Source: a virus. Taken from it: a DNA stretch of 64,000 nt. The notes beneath the pieces were generated by a model. That model worked only from the letters and a program-made list of their open reading frames with translations. It was not told where the DNA came from and made no database searches. The stretch lies in IMG/VR virus record IMGVR_UViG_3300028388_004484, positions 1 through 64,000 of that record. One strand, written 5' to 3'. This document shows, in pieces, positions 9,040 to 16,968 of the stretch (positions are counted from its first letter, which is position 1; every line of letters starts with the position of its first letter). Made by a program: the position numbers and the translations under genes.

Positions 9040-10257
9040 ATGAGGAATAAGGCGTTTATACTTCTTTTCTTTACCCTATCTATTTTTTCGGCTTGTAGAT
9101 CACAGTCGGGGTTAATTGAAGTTGAATGCCTTCGCGGCGTTGAAATAGCGGGCAACTATTGTTACTTCTGCCCGCCGAACGGGTCGACGGTTTTTGACGG
9201 ATTAAAAATAGACTACGGAAACGGTCGCCTTCTTTATATCCGCAAGCCCTATGTGGCCCGTTTCCGGGACGCTGACAGTTTGACGGTTATCACCTTCGAC
9301 CGCGAACAAAGGGCTTCGTTCAGGCTATCACAAACGGTCTACCCGACTATGGATACCTTACGTAGCATTATCGAAGCTTGCGCGGCGGATCCGGTAACGC
9401 CGGTCGATACGGTCGACTGCTGTCCGACGGTCGATACATTTATGGTAGTTGACGGGATCCTTTATTTTAGCCTTTCTTCCGAAGATGTCGTTTATTCCGC
9501 AAATATTTGCTGCGACACTGCCGGCGGCGTCGTTTCCGTTTATCGGCAATACTTCGCAGATGTCACCGGGGATACGCTAACGGTATCCGTTCATGGGGAT
9601 ACTTTACCCGGGATAAGTCGGCATATCGCCGTATACGTCGAAGGGATCCGGCAGAAGGAAGGGCCGCCGGGGGCGGGGGACTATCAGTATTCGGATTCTA
9701 CTATCGTTTTTAATTATTCGCTTGCCGGCGAAGATGCATGGATATGGTTTATAGACCGCGCCGAAGGGATAACGACCTACCAGGAGTTTTTTACAGACGT
9801 TTCGGCCGATACGGTTTTAATATCGGGATCCTTCCCGGCGGACACGGCGCAAGTTAATGTTTTCGTCGAAGGGATCCGGCAGATACAAGGGGCGCCCGGA
9901 TCCGGCGACTACCGGATTAACGGGAACAGGATCGATTTTAATTATACCCTTTCTTCGGAAGATGTCGAAGTATGGTTTATTGACCAAACGGGACCCCTTT
10001 CCATTTTTTCAGAAACTTTCCTTGATGCTACCGGAACAACGGTAACGGTTACGGCGAACGGCGGAACGATTCCGGCCTTAAATCAGGCGACTTTGGTTTT
10101 TGTCGAAGGATTAAACCAGCAGGAAGGAAGCGCCGGAGACTACGAAACATCCGGAAGTAATTTCAATTTCAAATATACGCTTTCTTCGGAAGATGTATCG
10201 ACGCATTTCCTTATCGGCACTACCGATATGGGGGTGCTTGGCCTTTTTCAAAATTAA
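9040..10257 (+). CDS. Lipoprotein with three repeated beta domains
   Basis: 405 residues. The N-terminus has a hydrophobic stretch and the lipobox IFSAC, so it is probably lipid-anchored. Three tandem units of about 85 residues follow; each has a VFVEGI/LxQ motif and ends with YxLSSEDV or a close variant. It lies in a run of exported proteins inside the structural cluster. It could be a conversion protein that changes the lysogen's surface, or a fibre accessory. Confidence 0.65.
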   Translation: MRNKAFILLFFTLSIFSACRSQSGLIEVECLRGVEIAGNYCYFCPPNGSTVFDGLKIDYGNGRLLYIRKPYVARFRDADSLTVITFDREQRASFRLSQTVYPTMDTLRSIIEACAADPVTPVDTVDCCPTVDTFMVVDGILYFSLSSEDVVYSANICCDTAGGVVSVYRQYFADVTGDTLTVSVHGDTLPGISRHIAVYVEGIRQKEGPPGAGDYQYSDSTIVFNYSLAGEDAWIWFIDRAEGITTYQEFFTDVSADTVLISGSFPADTAQVNVFVEGIRQIQGAPGSGDYRINGNRIDFNYTLSSEDVEVWFIDQTGPLSIFSETFLDATGTTVTVTANGGTIPALNQATLVFVEGLNQQEGSAGDYETSGSNFNFKYTLSSEDVSTHFLIGTTDMGVLGLFQN

Positions 10258-10263
10258 TAACCC

Positions 10264-13200
10264 ATGGAGCAAAGAAGAAACGATAAAGTAAAGCGGATCC
10301 TTTTTTTACTTATCATGCTGGAACTTTTCGCGGTCGTTATTTTCGCGCAGGACCCGAGAACGCGACCCCTTCCGAAGCGACTTTCCCCGGCTTCGGCTTC
10401 CGGGCAGTTTATTATCGCCGATGGTAGCCTGGATGGGCAATGGAATTCGGCCGTTATTTGGGATGGAACTTATCTTCTTCTTAACGGCGATACGGTCGCC
10501 GTTCTTCCCCTGGGCGCTATCGTCGAAATAGACGGCGACACAACAAACGAATTACAAATACTTTCGATTTCCGGGGATACGCTTACAATATCGGACGGGA
10601 ATTCCGTTATACTGCCGGCCGGCGGCGGGGGAACCGATGACCAGACGCTTTCTTTGGTTGGAACAGACCTTTCAATCGAAAGCGGGAATACGGTAAGTTT
10701 AGCGGCTTTACAGGACGGAACCGGGACGGATGACCAGACGCTTTCCATTTCAAATGATACTCTGACTATCGAAAGCGGTAATTTTGTCGTTCTTCCGGGC
10801 GGCGGGACGGATGACCAGACCCTTTCTTTAGTTACGAACACCCTTTCAATCGAAAGCGGAAATTCGGTCGACCTTTCGCCATATTTGGACAACACGGACG
10901 CGCAGACGCTTTCTTTGGGCGGGACGGTCCTTTCTATTACCGGCGGTAATTCCGTCGATCTGGCGCCCTTGCAGGACGGGACAGGAACCGACGATCAGGT
11001 TCTGTCGATCTCAAATGATACCCTTTACATTGAGGACGGGAACAACGTCGTTTTAACGCCCTATTTGGACAATACAGACGCGCAGGCCCTTTCTTTGGTG
11101 GGAACGGATCTTTCTATTACCGGCGGCAATACCGTCGACCTGGTAAGCTTGCAGGACGGATACTTGGGCGCTGATATTGCGGCGAATACGGCGACGTATG
11201 ACGCAGGCGGAACGGCTGATTTCAAAATAATTGATCCTGACAGCATTTACTTTGATATTGATGGCGCTGGTGGTGTTATGGACTATTTTTTAATGAGTGA
11301 AAGCGGCCTATATTGGGGCGTTGGCAATACAGCTTCTTTCCGTTCTTACTTTTCAGCAAGTTCTACGGGAACGACGGTTTGGACGATTATCGGGTCAGAT
11401 ATGCAGATTAATATGCTATCATCCGCAAGCGACTTTTCACTTACCGTGGGTGGGGATATTAACTTTGGGAATTCAAGCACTGACGCCATTAATATATATG
11501 GCCGTTATGCCCTTGCGAACGATTCGCCAAGTATTATTTCTGGGGATACGTCAGTAATGATTTGGCGCGGAACCGGGGCAACTACTATTTCAGAAATGAT
11601 ACTTTTGGATGACCTAATATCGAGCGCAGGCACGGACGATCAGGTTCTGTCGATCTCAAATGATACGTTGAGCATTGAAAGCGGAAACTTCGTCGTTCTT
11701 CCTTCCGGCGCGGCCGATAATTGGGGAACGCAGTCCGTTATTTCATCTTCTTGGTTTTCCGGAACCGGCATAGTGGGCGACACCCTTGATTTAGCTCAAA
11801 ACGGCGCTACTGCCGGCCAAACGATTAAATGGTTTGATGGCTTCGGATGGCTTCCGGGAATAGATAACAATACGAACCTAACAAACGAACAAGTCCAGGA
11901 TTATTTCGCCCAGCTTTTAGTAGGAAATACGGAAACCGGCATTACGGTAACTTATGACGACGCCGGCGACCTTTTGAATTTTGAGGTAACCGGCGGCGGC
12001 GCGACCGGCGGCGGGATCTACGGAGGTGATGGCAATTTAGGGGCGGTTGGCTTCCAGGATTATTTGAGTGTAGGAATTGATTCTTCGCAAGTCCTTAGCT
12101 TCGAAATTGACGCAAGCCCTACCTTTTGGGGCGGTGGGCTAAGGATTTACACCGACTACAATAATGACGATGCGATTTCTACGGCCTTTAAGATCGCCAC
12201 CCCTTCCGATAGTCTTTGGTTTGAACACTTCAACCAGGGAACGAAAATGGTTTACCAAACTCCTACTTCGCAGTACACCGATTTTAGTATAGAAGTTAAG
12301 CCGTCGACCCTGGCCGCTTCCGGCGGTCTTGACCTTAACGGCGGTTTAAACGTGGATTCCGTCGGGCTTGTGAATTTTTGGAACAGGACGACGACGCAAA
12401 GGGACCTTTTGCCGGCGTCCATTATCGACGAAGGAGATCTATTTTATAATACCACTTTAAGCGCCTTTCAGTATTGGGACGGTTCAGCTTGGGTAACATT
12501 CCCGGGCGGCGGGACCGGCGGCATTTATAGCGGGGACGGTTCCTTAATTGAGGTTACCAGTGTAACCGTTCCGGCCAATGATTACCTTGAATTTTTAGTA
12601 ACCCCGGGTCCTACCAATCATGGAAAGGCGATCCATATTGACTTAGGTTCCCAAACTGACGATATGACTTCCATTCCCTTTTCGATAACGTCTAATAGCA
12701 ATGATTCCCTTTATTTTGAATTCAAGGATGTGCAGACGCCGACGATCGCCTACCAAGCCGGCGGCGGCAATGCTTTCGGCCTTGCTATTGACGCCCTGGG
12801 CGGTCCTTCTGCCGTAGCTACCCGGGGCAGCGGCTGGCTTGAATTGAACGGGTCAAGGGTTGACACGCTGGGCCTTTTCAAACCCCTTTCGGCCACGACA
12901 GCAACACGCAATACATGGGGCGTGTCAAACGTCTGGCAGCCGACTTCTGGGTATATGTTCTATAATACGGACAGTCTAAAATATCAATACTACGACGGTT
13001 CTTCATGGCAAACCTTCCCCGGATCAGGGGGCGGCACTTCCGGCGTTCAATCCGTTTCGGGTTCTGGCGCTATTTCCGTGGGCGGAACGGCCGCGGATCC
13101 GGTCGTATCATGGAATGCGGGCAATATTGTAATTAACGAGGCAATAGATTTTGACGATTACATTTTATGGTATGGCGCCCTTTCACGCCGGGCGACGGTC

Positions 13201-13614
13201 GACACCCTTTTAGGCTTTGATGTTTTTCAGTTAAACGGGGTTGACCTTGAAGTATCTCAACGCCTTGACGGCGACGCGACTTATTCCCTTAGTCTTATGC
13301 CTCTGGGCGTTGTTCCGCCGGCAAGTGATGTGAGCAACACGACGACTTTTACGGCTACGGCCGGAGAAATAAATTTGGTCGACGTAACAAGCGGCACCGT
13401 TTCCGTGACGCCACCTGCCGGGCCGGCGGCCGGCGATCGTTTCGCCGTCGTAGATAGCCGGAATAATGCCGGAACAAACAACATCACAGTCAACTTTTCC
13501 GGGTCGACGCAAAAGCTTTGGGGGACCGTTCAAAACTATGTCCTAAGCACAAACGGGGAATACGCCGAATTTGTGTACATGGGCGCGAATACGGGTTGGA
13601 TCCTTACTAAATAG
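10264..13614 (+). CDS. Large exported repeat fibre-like protein
   Basis: 1,116 residues, the largest of the exported group. An N-terminal hydrophobic segment (about residues 11-27, ending VIFAQ) is a probable signal peptide. Residues about 95-300 hold seven units of the DDQTLSLVG..LSIESGNSVDL type, with one more near 460. Later segments resemble fibre knobs (FYNTxxxxYQYWDGSAW occurs twice). The C-terminus is small and hydrophobic. Best guess: host-recognition fibre or secreted adhesin. Confidence 0.65.
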   Translation: MEQRRNDKVKRILFLLIMLELFAVVIFAQDPRTRPLPKRLSPASASGQFIIADGSLDGQWNSAVIWDGTYLLLNGDTVAVLPLGAIVEIDGDTTNELQILSISGDTLTISDGNSVILPAGGGGTDDQTLSLVGTDLSIESGNTVSLAALQDGTGTDDQTLSISNDTLTIESGNFVVLPGGGTDDQTLSLVTNTLSIESGNSVDLSPYLDNTDAQTLSLGGTVLSITGGNSVDLAPLQDGTGTDDQVLSISNDTLYIEDGNNVVLTPYLDNTDAQALSLVGTDLSITGGNTVDLVSLQDGYLGADIAANTATYDAGGTADFKIIDPDSIYFDIDGAGGVMDYFLMSESGLYWGVGNTASFRSYFSASSTGTTVWTIIGSDMQINMLSSASDFSLTVGGDINFGNSSTDAINIYGRYALANDSPSIISGDTSVMIWRGTGATTISEMILLDDLISSAGTDDQVLSISNDTLSIESGNFVVLPSGAADNWGTQSVISSSWFSGTGIVGDTLDLAQNGATAGQTIKWFDGFGWLPGIDNNTNLTNEQVQDYFAQLLVGNTETGITVTYDDAGDLLNFEVTGGGATGGGIYGGDGNLGAVGFQDYLSVGIDSSQVLSFEIDASPTFWGGGLRIYTDYNNDDAISTAFKIATPSDSLWFEHFNQGTKMVYQTPTSQYTDFSIEVKPSTLAASGGLDLNGGLNVDSVGLVNFWNRTTTQRDLLPASIIDEGDLFYNTTLSAFQYWDGSAWVTFPGGGTGGIYSGDGSLIEVTSVTVPANDYLEFLVTPGPTNHGKAIHIDLGSQTDDMTSIPFSITSNSNDSLYFEFKDVQTPTIAYQAGGGNAFGLAIDALGGPSAVATRGSGWLELNGSRVDTLGLFKPLSATTATRNTWGVSNVWQPTSGYMFYNTDSLKYQYYDGSSWQTFPGSGGGTSGVQSVSGSGAISVGGTAADPVVSWNAGNIVINEAIDFDDYILWYGALSRRATVDTLLGFDVFQLNGVDLEVSQRLDGDATYSLSLMPLGVVPPASDVSNTTTFTATAGEINLVDVTSGTVSVTPPAGPAAGDRFAVVDSRNNAGTNNITVNFSGSTQKLWGTVQNYVLSTNGEYAEFVYMGANTGWILTK
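10546..11165 (+). repeat. In-gene repeat coding beta units
   Basis: About 620 bp coding seven units of 21 conserved residues, spaced by 4-13 residues. At DNA level the words gaccagacgctttc and attgaaagcgg recur. An extra unit lies at 11635-11703, and a single unit occurs in the neighbouring gene at 7506-7572. Slippage or recombination here would change fibre length. Confidence 0.75.
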
Positions 13615-13641
13615 ATTTTTCAAATATTAAATTTTCATACT

Positions 13642-13995
13642 ATGAGTAGTAAAGTAGGAATTGAGCAAACGAAGGAAATGCGGGACTTCCTTATCGACCT
13701 TGCGAACCTTTTGGATAAGGAACTGGCCGACGGTTTCCAATGGCAGCAGGACCTCATTTCGACCGCATCGCTTTGGCGGTCCGGATATGCTGCCTTTGAA
13801 GGGGCGAAGGAAATTCCCGCCGAATTTCTGGACATGGACGACCAGGAGCGCGCCGAATACATTTCCGGTTTTTCGCGCCTGGACATTCGCGACGATAAGG
13901 CTGAACAACTTGCCGAAGTCATTATGGAAGAATCCGCAAACATCTTCTTTTCGATCAAAAGAGTGGCGGACGCTATAAAGCAGGCAAAAGGATAA
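13642..13995 (+). CDS. Small acidic protein (unknown)
   Basis: 117 residues, predicted all-helical (KEMRDFLIDLANLLDKEL, KAEQLAEVIMEESANIFF). No motif recognised. It sits after the last fibre-like gene and before a TTCG terminator hairpin, closing the first structural operon. Confidence 0.6.
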   Translation: MSSKVGIEQTKEMRDFLIDLANLLDKELADGFQWQQDLISTASLWRSGYAAFEGAKEIPAEFLDMDDQERAEYISGFSRLDIRDDKAEQLAEVIMEESANIFFSIKRVADAIKQAKG

Positions 13996-14000
13996 CGGCA

Positions 14001-14020
14001 GGGCGCTTCGGCGCCCTTCC
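14001..14020 (+). terminator. TTCG-loop terminator
   Basis: GGGCGC-TTCG-GCGCCC followed by a T-rich tail. It ends the transcript of the 13,642 gene. Confidence 0.75.
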
Positions 14021-14046
14021 TATTTGGCAGCAAAAAGCAAGTTCCC

Positions 14047-14970
14047 ATGAACACCCGAATGACGCTGCCCGGAAGCTTTAAAAAGCACGGAGACTTTTTA
14101 AGGACCCTTTCTGAAAAAGATATTATCCGGATCCGGGAAGCAAAGGAACAAAGGAAAGGGATTTTTCGTCTTTTAATATTTTCAGACGCCCACGGCCTTT
14201 TAGTCGACCCAAAGGCCAGAGATTGTTTATTTGCCGTTATTCAAGAAAACGACTTCGACGAAATTGTCGACAACGGGGATACCCTTGACTTCCCTTATCT
14301 TTCCAACCATTCGAAAAAAATTAACCGGGTAAATGACGAAACGGATTTACTTCGTAATTACGACGAAATAAAGGAAATCGAATTTACCCGGCGGACCTTT
14401 TTCGAACCCCTTCGGGAAATATCATCGGCGAAGATCGTAAAACGGGACGGCAACCACGACGAAAGGATAACAAAGCCGAAGAAGTATTCTAAAGAACAAC
14501 TGGAAAGGCTAAATTCGATTTTCATCGCTTACGATTCTTCGAACTTAGGGCGGATCCTTCGACTTCCCGAATTAGGGGTCGAATACGACCCGGCGCCAAT
14601 ACGCAAATACTTCGATATGTTTTTTCTTGTTCACGGCCTTTCGGTTTCAAAGTATTCGGCCTATAAGAACCTGGAACAATATCACCGAAGCGGAAGCAGC
14701 GGCCATACTCACCGCCTAAATTCAACTTACGTTGAAAAGTGGGGGAAAACTATGTGCTGGATCGAAAGCGGATGCCTTCGATTAACGGAATCCGTGGAAT
14801 ATTTCCCTACGGCGGTAGTTGCAAATTGGCAGCAGGGTTTTGTTACGGTAACTTTCGACCTTCGGGAAGATCCGGAAAAGCCTACCTTTTACGCAAAAAC
14901 GCACCCGATAATTAACGGAAGCACGGAGTATAATGGGAAGGTTTATTCTTATAGGGACTTCCGGAAATAA
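14047..14970 (+). CDS. Calcineurin-like metallophosphoesterase
   Basis: 307 residues with the full set of metallophosphoesterase motifs: D-x-H (Asp47, His49 in FSDAHG), GDTLD (77-81), GNHDE (135-139), VHG (195-197) and GHTH (219-222). The fold binds two metals and cleaves phosphoesters. In phages, relatives act on DNA ends (Mre11/SbcD type), cyclic nucleotides or RNA. The short C-terminus lacks an obvious DNA-capping domain, so the substrate is open. The AAAAGCAAGTT leader sets the start. Confidence 0.85.
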   Translation: MNTRMTLPGSFKKHGDFLRTLSEKDIIRIREAKEQRKGIFRLLIFSDAHGLLVDPKARDCLFAVIQENDFDEIVDNGDTLDFPYLSNHSKKINRVNDETDLLRNYDEIKEIEFTRRTFFEPLREISSAKIVKRDGNHDERITKPKKYSKEQLERLNSIFIAYDSSNLGRILRLPELGVEYDPAPIRKYFDMFFLVHGLSVSKYSAYKNLEQYHRSGSSGHTHRLNSTYVEKWGKTMCWIESGCLRLTESVEYFPTAVVANWQQGFVTVTFDLREDPEKPTFYAKTHPIINGSTEYNGKVYSYRDFRK

Positions 14971-14974
14971 AAAC

Positions 14975-14995
14975 GGCCCGGGAATCCCCCGGGCC
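14975..14995 (-). terminator. Terminator of the minus-strand regulator
   Basis: GGCCCGGG and CCCGGGCC form a strong stem over AATC. On the minus strand it is followed by GTTTTTATTT, so it fits termination of the 15,360-15,025 gene and may also serve the plus-strand phosphoesterase. Confidence 0.65.
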
Positions 14996-15024
14996 ACTAA
15001 AAGCAAGTTAAAATGAACATTATA

Positions 15025-15360
15025 TTAATGGTCATTTTCTTTTAATTGTTTTTTTAGACGGCGGATTTCTTCCCGAAGTCTTTTATTTTCCGCTTCCGGG
15101 TCATTAACATCTTTTAACAGCATCGGAACGTATGGCGTATCAAAGAATTCCGGATTAATTCCCAGCGCTTCCAACTTCGCTAAACGGGTTCTTATTAACC
15201 TGGAAAAGGCTGGGGCGGTTTCCGTGGCCCATGTGGAAACTCTGCTTTGGGTACGGTCTAAAAATTTTGCTATATCTGCCTGTGTTAACCCTTTTTTGTC
15301 TTTAAGGTGCATTAGGACAAGGTTTAATCGAAAGCCGGCTTCTTTGGTTTGATCTTTCAT
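15025..15360 (-). CDS. HTH transcription regulator with coiled-coil tail
   Basis: 111 residues and the only convincing minus-strand gene. A helix-turn-helix spans about residues 24-44 (LTQADIAKFLDRTQSRVSTW). The C-terminal 25 residues (EAENKRLREEIRRLKKQL) form a coiled coil for dimerisation. Divergent position beside the replication operon is typical of a lysogeny repressor, and the dyad at 15,409-15,436 is a possible target. It is shorter than CI-type repressors and has no protease-like domain. Confidence 0.75.
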   Translation of the reverse strand: MKDQTKEAGFRLNLVLMHLKDKKGLTQADIAKFLDRTQSRVSTWATETAPAFSRLIRTRLAKLEALGINPEFFDTPYVPMLLKDVNDPEAENKRLREEIRRLKKQLKENDH

Positions 15361-15408
15361 AGATTGCTACTTTCTATTCGTTTTATATGGAAACCATTGT
15401 AAAATGAG

Positions 15409-15436
15409 TATCTTTGTGGAATTAATAGCAAAGATA
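15409..15436. promoter_or_regulatory. Divergent -7 boxes forming a dyad
   Basis: TATCTTTG on the plus strand faces CAAAGATA 12 bp later, giving convergent-facing Bacteroidota -7 boxes in the regulator/early-gene gap. No good TTTG lies 19-20 bp upstream of either box. It may be an operator, activator-dependent promoters, or both. Confidence 0.45.
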
Positions 15437-15469
15437 AGTTTTTTATAATAAAACATATAACTTAAGAAG

Positions 15470-15733
15470 ATGAAGCGGATTTATATCCTTTTTTTCGATA
15501 GCGGTTTTTCAATGCACACCAGTAAGAAAAAAGCCCTTCGGGCCGTCGAAGAACGGCTGGAAAACCCACGGGTAAATGGTTTCAAGTTTAACTACCAGCG
15601 TCTTTGCGAAGCCCTTCCAAAAGCAAATCCCATCGGGAAGGTAACTATTAAAGGCGAAGATGATCGAAGCGCTTCGATCGTAATGGCGCCCTTGAATTAC
15701 GATGTTTTAGTAACTATTCCCGGCGAAGAATAA
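15470..15733 (+). CDS. First gene of the early right operon (unknown)
   Basis: 87 residues with mixed charge and no recognised motif. Being the first gene opposite the regulator, it sits where a Cro-like or early accessory protein would be, but it shows no clear helix-turn-helix. An AT-rich leader (aaaacatataacttaagaag) precedes the ATG. Confidence 0.6.
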   Translation: MKRIYILFFDSGFSMHTSKKKALRAVEERLENPRVNGFKFNYQRLCEALPKANPIGKVTIKGEDDRSASIVMAPLNYDVLVTIPGEE

Positions 15734-15753
15734 CGCATCTAAAAAGATATTAT

Positions 15754-15795
15754 ATCCGATTTATTTGATTTTTCGGATTTTTGGCACTAACTTAG
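15754..15795 (+). promoter_or_regulatory. Class A promoter for the replication operon
   Basis: ATCCGATTTATTTG with a right arm TCGGAT forms a dyad over the -33 box (TTTG at 15,764). TAACTTAG at 15,788-15,795 is the -7 box, 20 bp away. The initiator gene starts at 15,818. Confidence 0.75.
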
Positions 15796-15817
15796 CGGTC
15801 CATTAAAAGCAAGAAAT

Positions 15818-16951
15818 ATGAAATGGACCGCTTCACTGCCGCTCGCGGCGATTTCCGTAAACTTTCCTTCCCTTACCGTAAAGGATGCCGTCGTTCTGGA
15901 TTGGTTTACTTCATTTGTCCATACCGGACGAATGGAATACAAAGATTCCGGCGGCCGTCTTTTTTATTGGGTGTCCTACGAAGAAATCATTACAGAAATT
16001 CCGATGCTTCGCTGGACAACTACGGATCCGGTTTACCGGGCTTTTCGCCGCATGGTTAAGGCCGGAATTTTTGATGCCCATCCGGACAATGCTAAGGAGA
16101 ACAAAGCCTTTTATGCTTTCGGGCCTGGATACGAAAAAATCAGGGCTTTCGATCCTATCGAATTTTTTAACGCTTTCGGCCGGAAAGGGACCCCCGGTCA
16201 AAATCAGGAAGAACGCGAAGGGACCCCCGGTCAAAATAACGGCCGACCCCCGGTTAAAAAACCGGGTAATAATAATATAAGTAATATTAGTACAAATATA
16301 GTCCAAAACGATTTTGGACATCAATCTTTTGACCTTCCCGGAATCGAAGAAGAAAAAGAAGAAGGCGGCCCGGATCTTTTCGAAGGGGTCGATATATCCT
16401 TCGAAAGCTTTTGGAACGCCTACGGACGAAAGGAATCGAAGAAAAGGGCGAAAAGATCATGGAAGAACCTTCCTAAATATAAAAAAAAGTTGGCGATCGA
16501 AAAAGTCGCGCCTTACGACGAATTCCTTAAAGCGAATCCGTGGCGGGACAAGATGCTTCCTACGACCTGGATTTCCGGGGAACGTTGGAACGATGACTTT
16601 TCGACAAAAGCTTCCGGTTCTATTTCCGTTGAAGATTTAATCGACGTAGAAGCCGATGCGGCCCTTGTAAGGAGCTTTAAGGCCTTCCGGGGTATAGTCG
16701 CCGATAAGGCACCGGAAGTACTTTCCTGCGCCGGGCAATTAACGCTCAGTCAATATATCGAAGTCGCTACCGGTCGCGCCTTCCCGGGATATAAAAAGAA
16801 AATGACTACGGCGGGCTTAAAGTCGAAGATCCTTTCCGCGGTCGAAGCCATGGGAACTATCGACGCATATAAGGTCCGGCGCCCGGACTTTAAGATGATC
16901 GACTACCTAAAAGACTACATTCTTTTTTCTGGAAAAAAGATTTACAAGTAA
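15818..16951 (+). CDS. Replication initiator / replisome organiser
   Basis: 377 residues in three parts. Residues about 10-110 look like a winged-helix domain (LTVKDAVVLDWF, YEEIITEIPML). Residues about 125-165 are a low-complexity linker whose DNA is a set of iterons and an AT-rich stretch. The C-terminal part (FESFWNAYGRKESKKRAKRS, then LPTTWISGERWND) resembles the tail found in many phage replisome organisers. An origin inside the initiator gene is the lambda O arrangement. The primase-helicase and SSB genes follow. Confidence 0.75.
   Translation: MKWTASLPLAAISVNFPSLTVKDAVVLDWFTSFVHTGRMEYKDSGGRLFYWVSYEEIITEIPMLRWTTTDPVYRAFRRMVKAGIFDAHPDNAKENKAFYAFGPGYEKIRAFDPIEFFNAFGRKGTPGQNQEEREGTPGQNNGRPPVKKPGNNNISNISTNIVQNDFGHQSFDLPGIEEEKEEGGPDLFEGVDISFESFWNAYGRKESKKRAKRSWKNLPKYKKKLAIEKVAPYDEFLKANPWRDKMLPTTWISGERWNDDFSTKASGSISVEDLIDVEADAALVRSFKAFRGIVADKAPEVLSCAGQLTLSQYIEVATGRAFPGYKKKMTTAGLKSKILSAVEAMGTIDAYKVRRPDFKMIDYLKDYILFSGKKIYK
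16187..16319 (+). other. Putative replication origin (copy 1) inside the initiator gene
   Basis: Iterons GGGACCCCCGGTCAAAAT lie at 16,187 and 16,220, and a variant GACCCCCGGTTAAAA at 16,245 (spacings 33 and 23 bp). The third also forms a hairpin with AACCGGG. A run of A and T (16,267-16,300) follows, then the palindrome GTCCAAAA-CGA-TTTTGGAC. Iterons next to an AT-rich element inside an initiator gene is a classic origin layout. A second copy lies at 54,820. Confidence 0.7.
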
Positions 16952-16968
16952 TTCAAAAGCAAGTTGAA

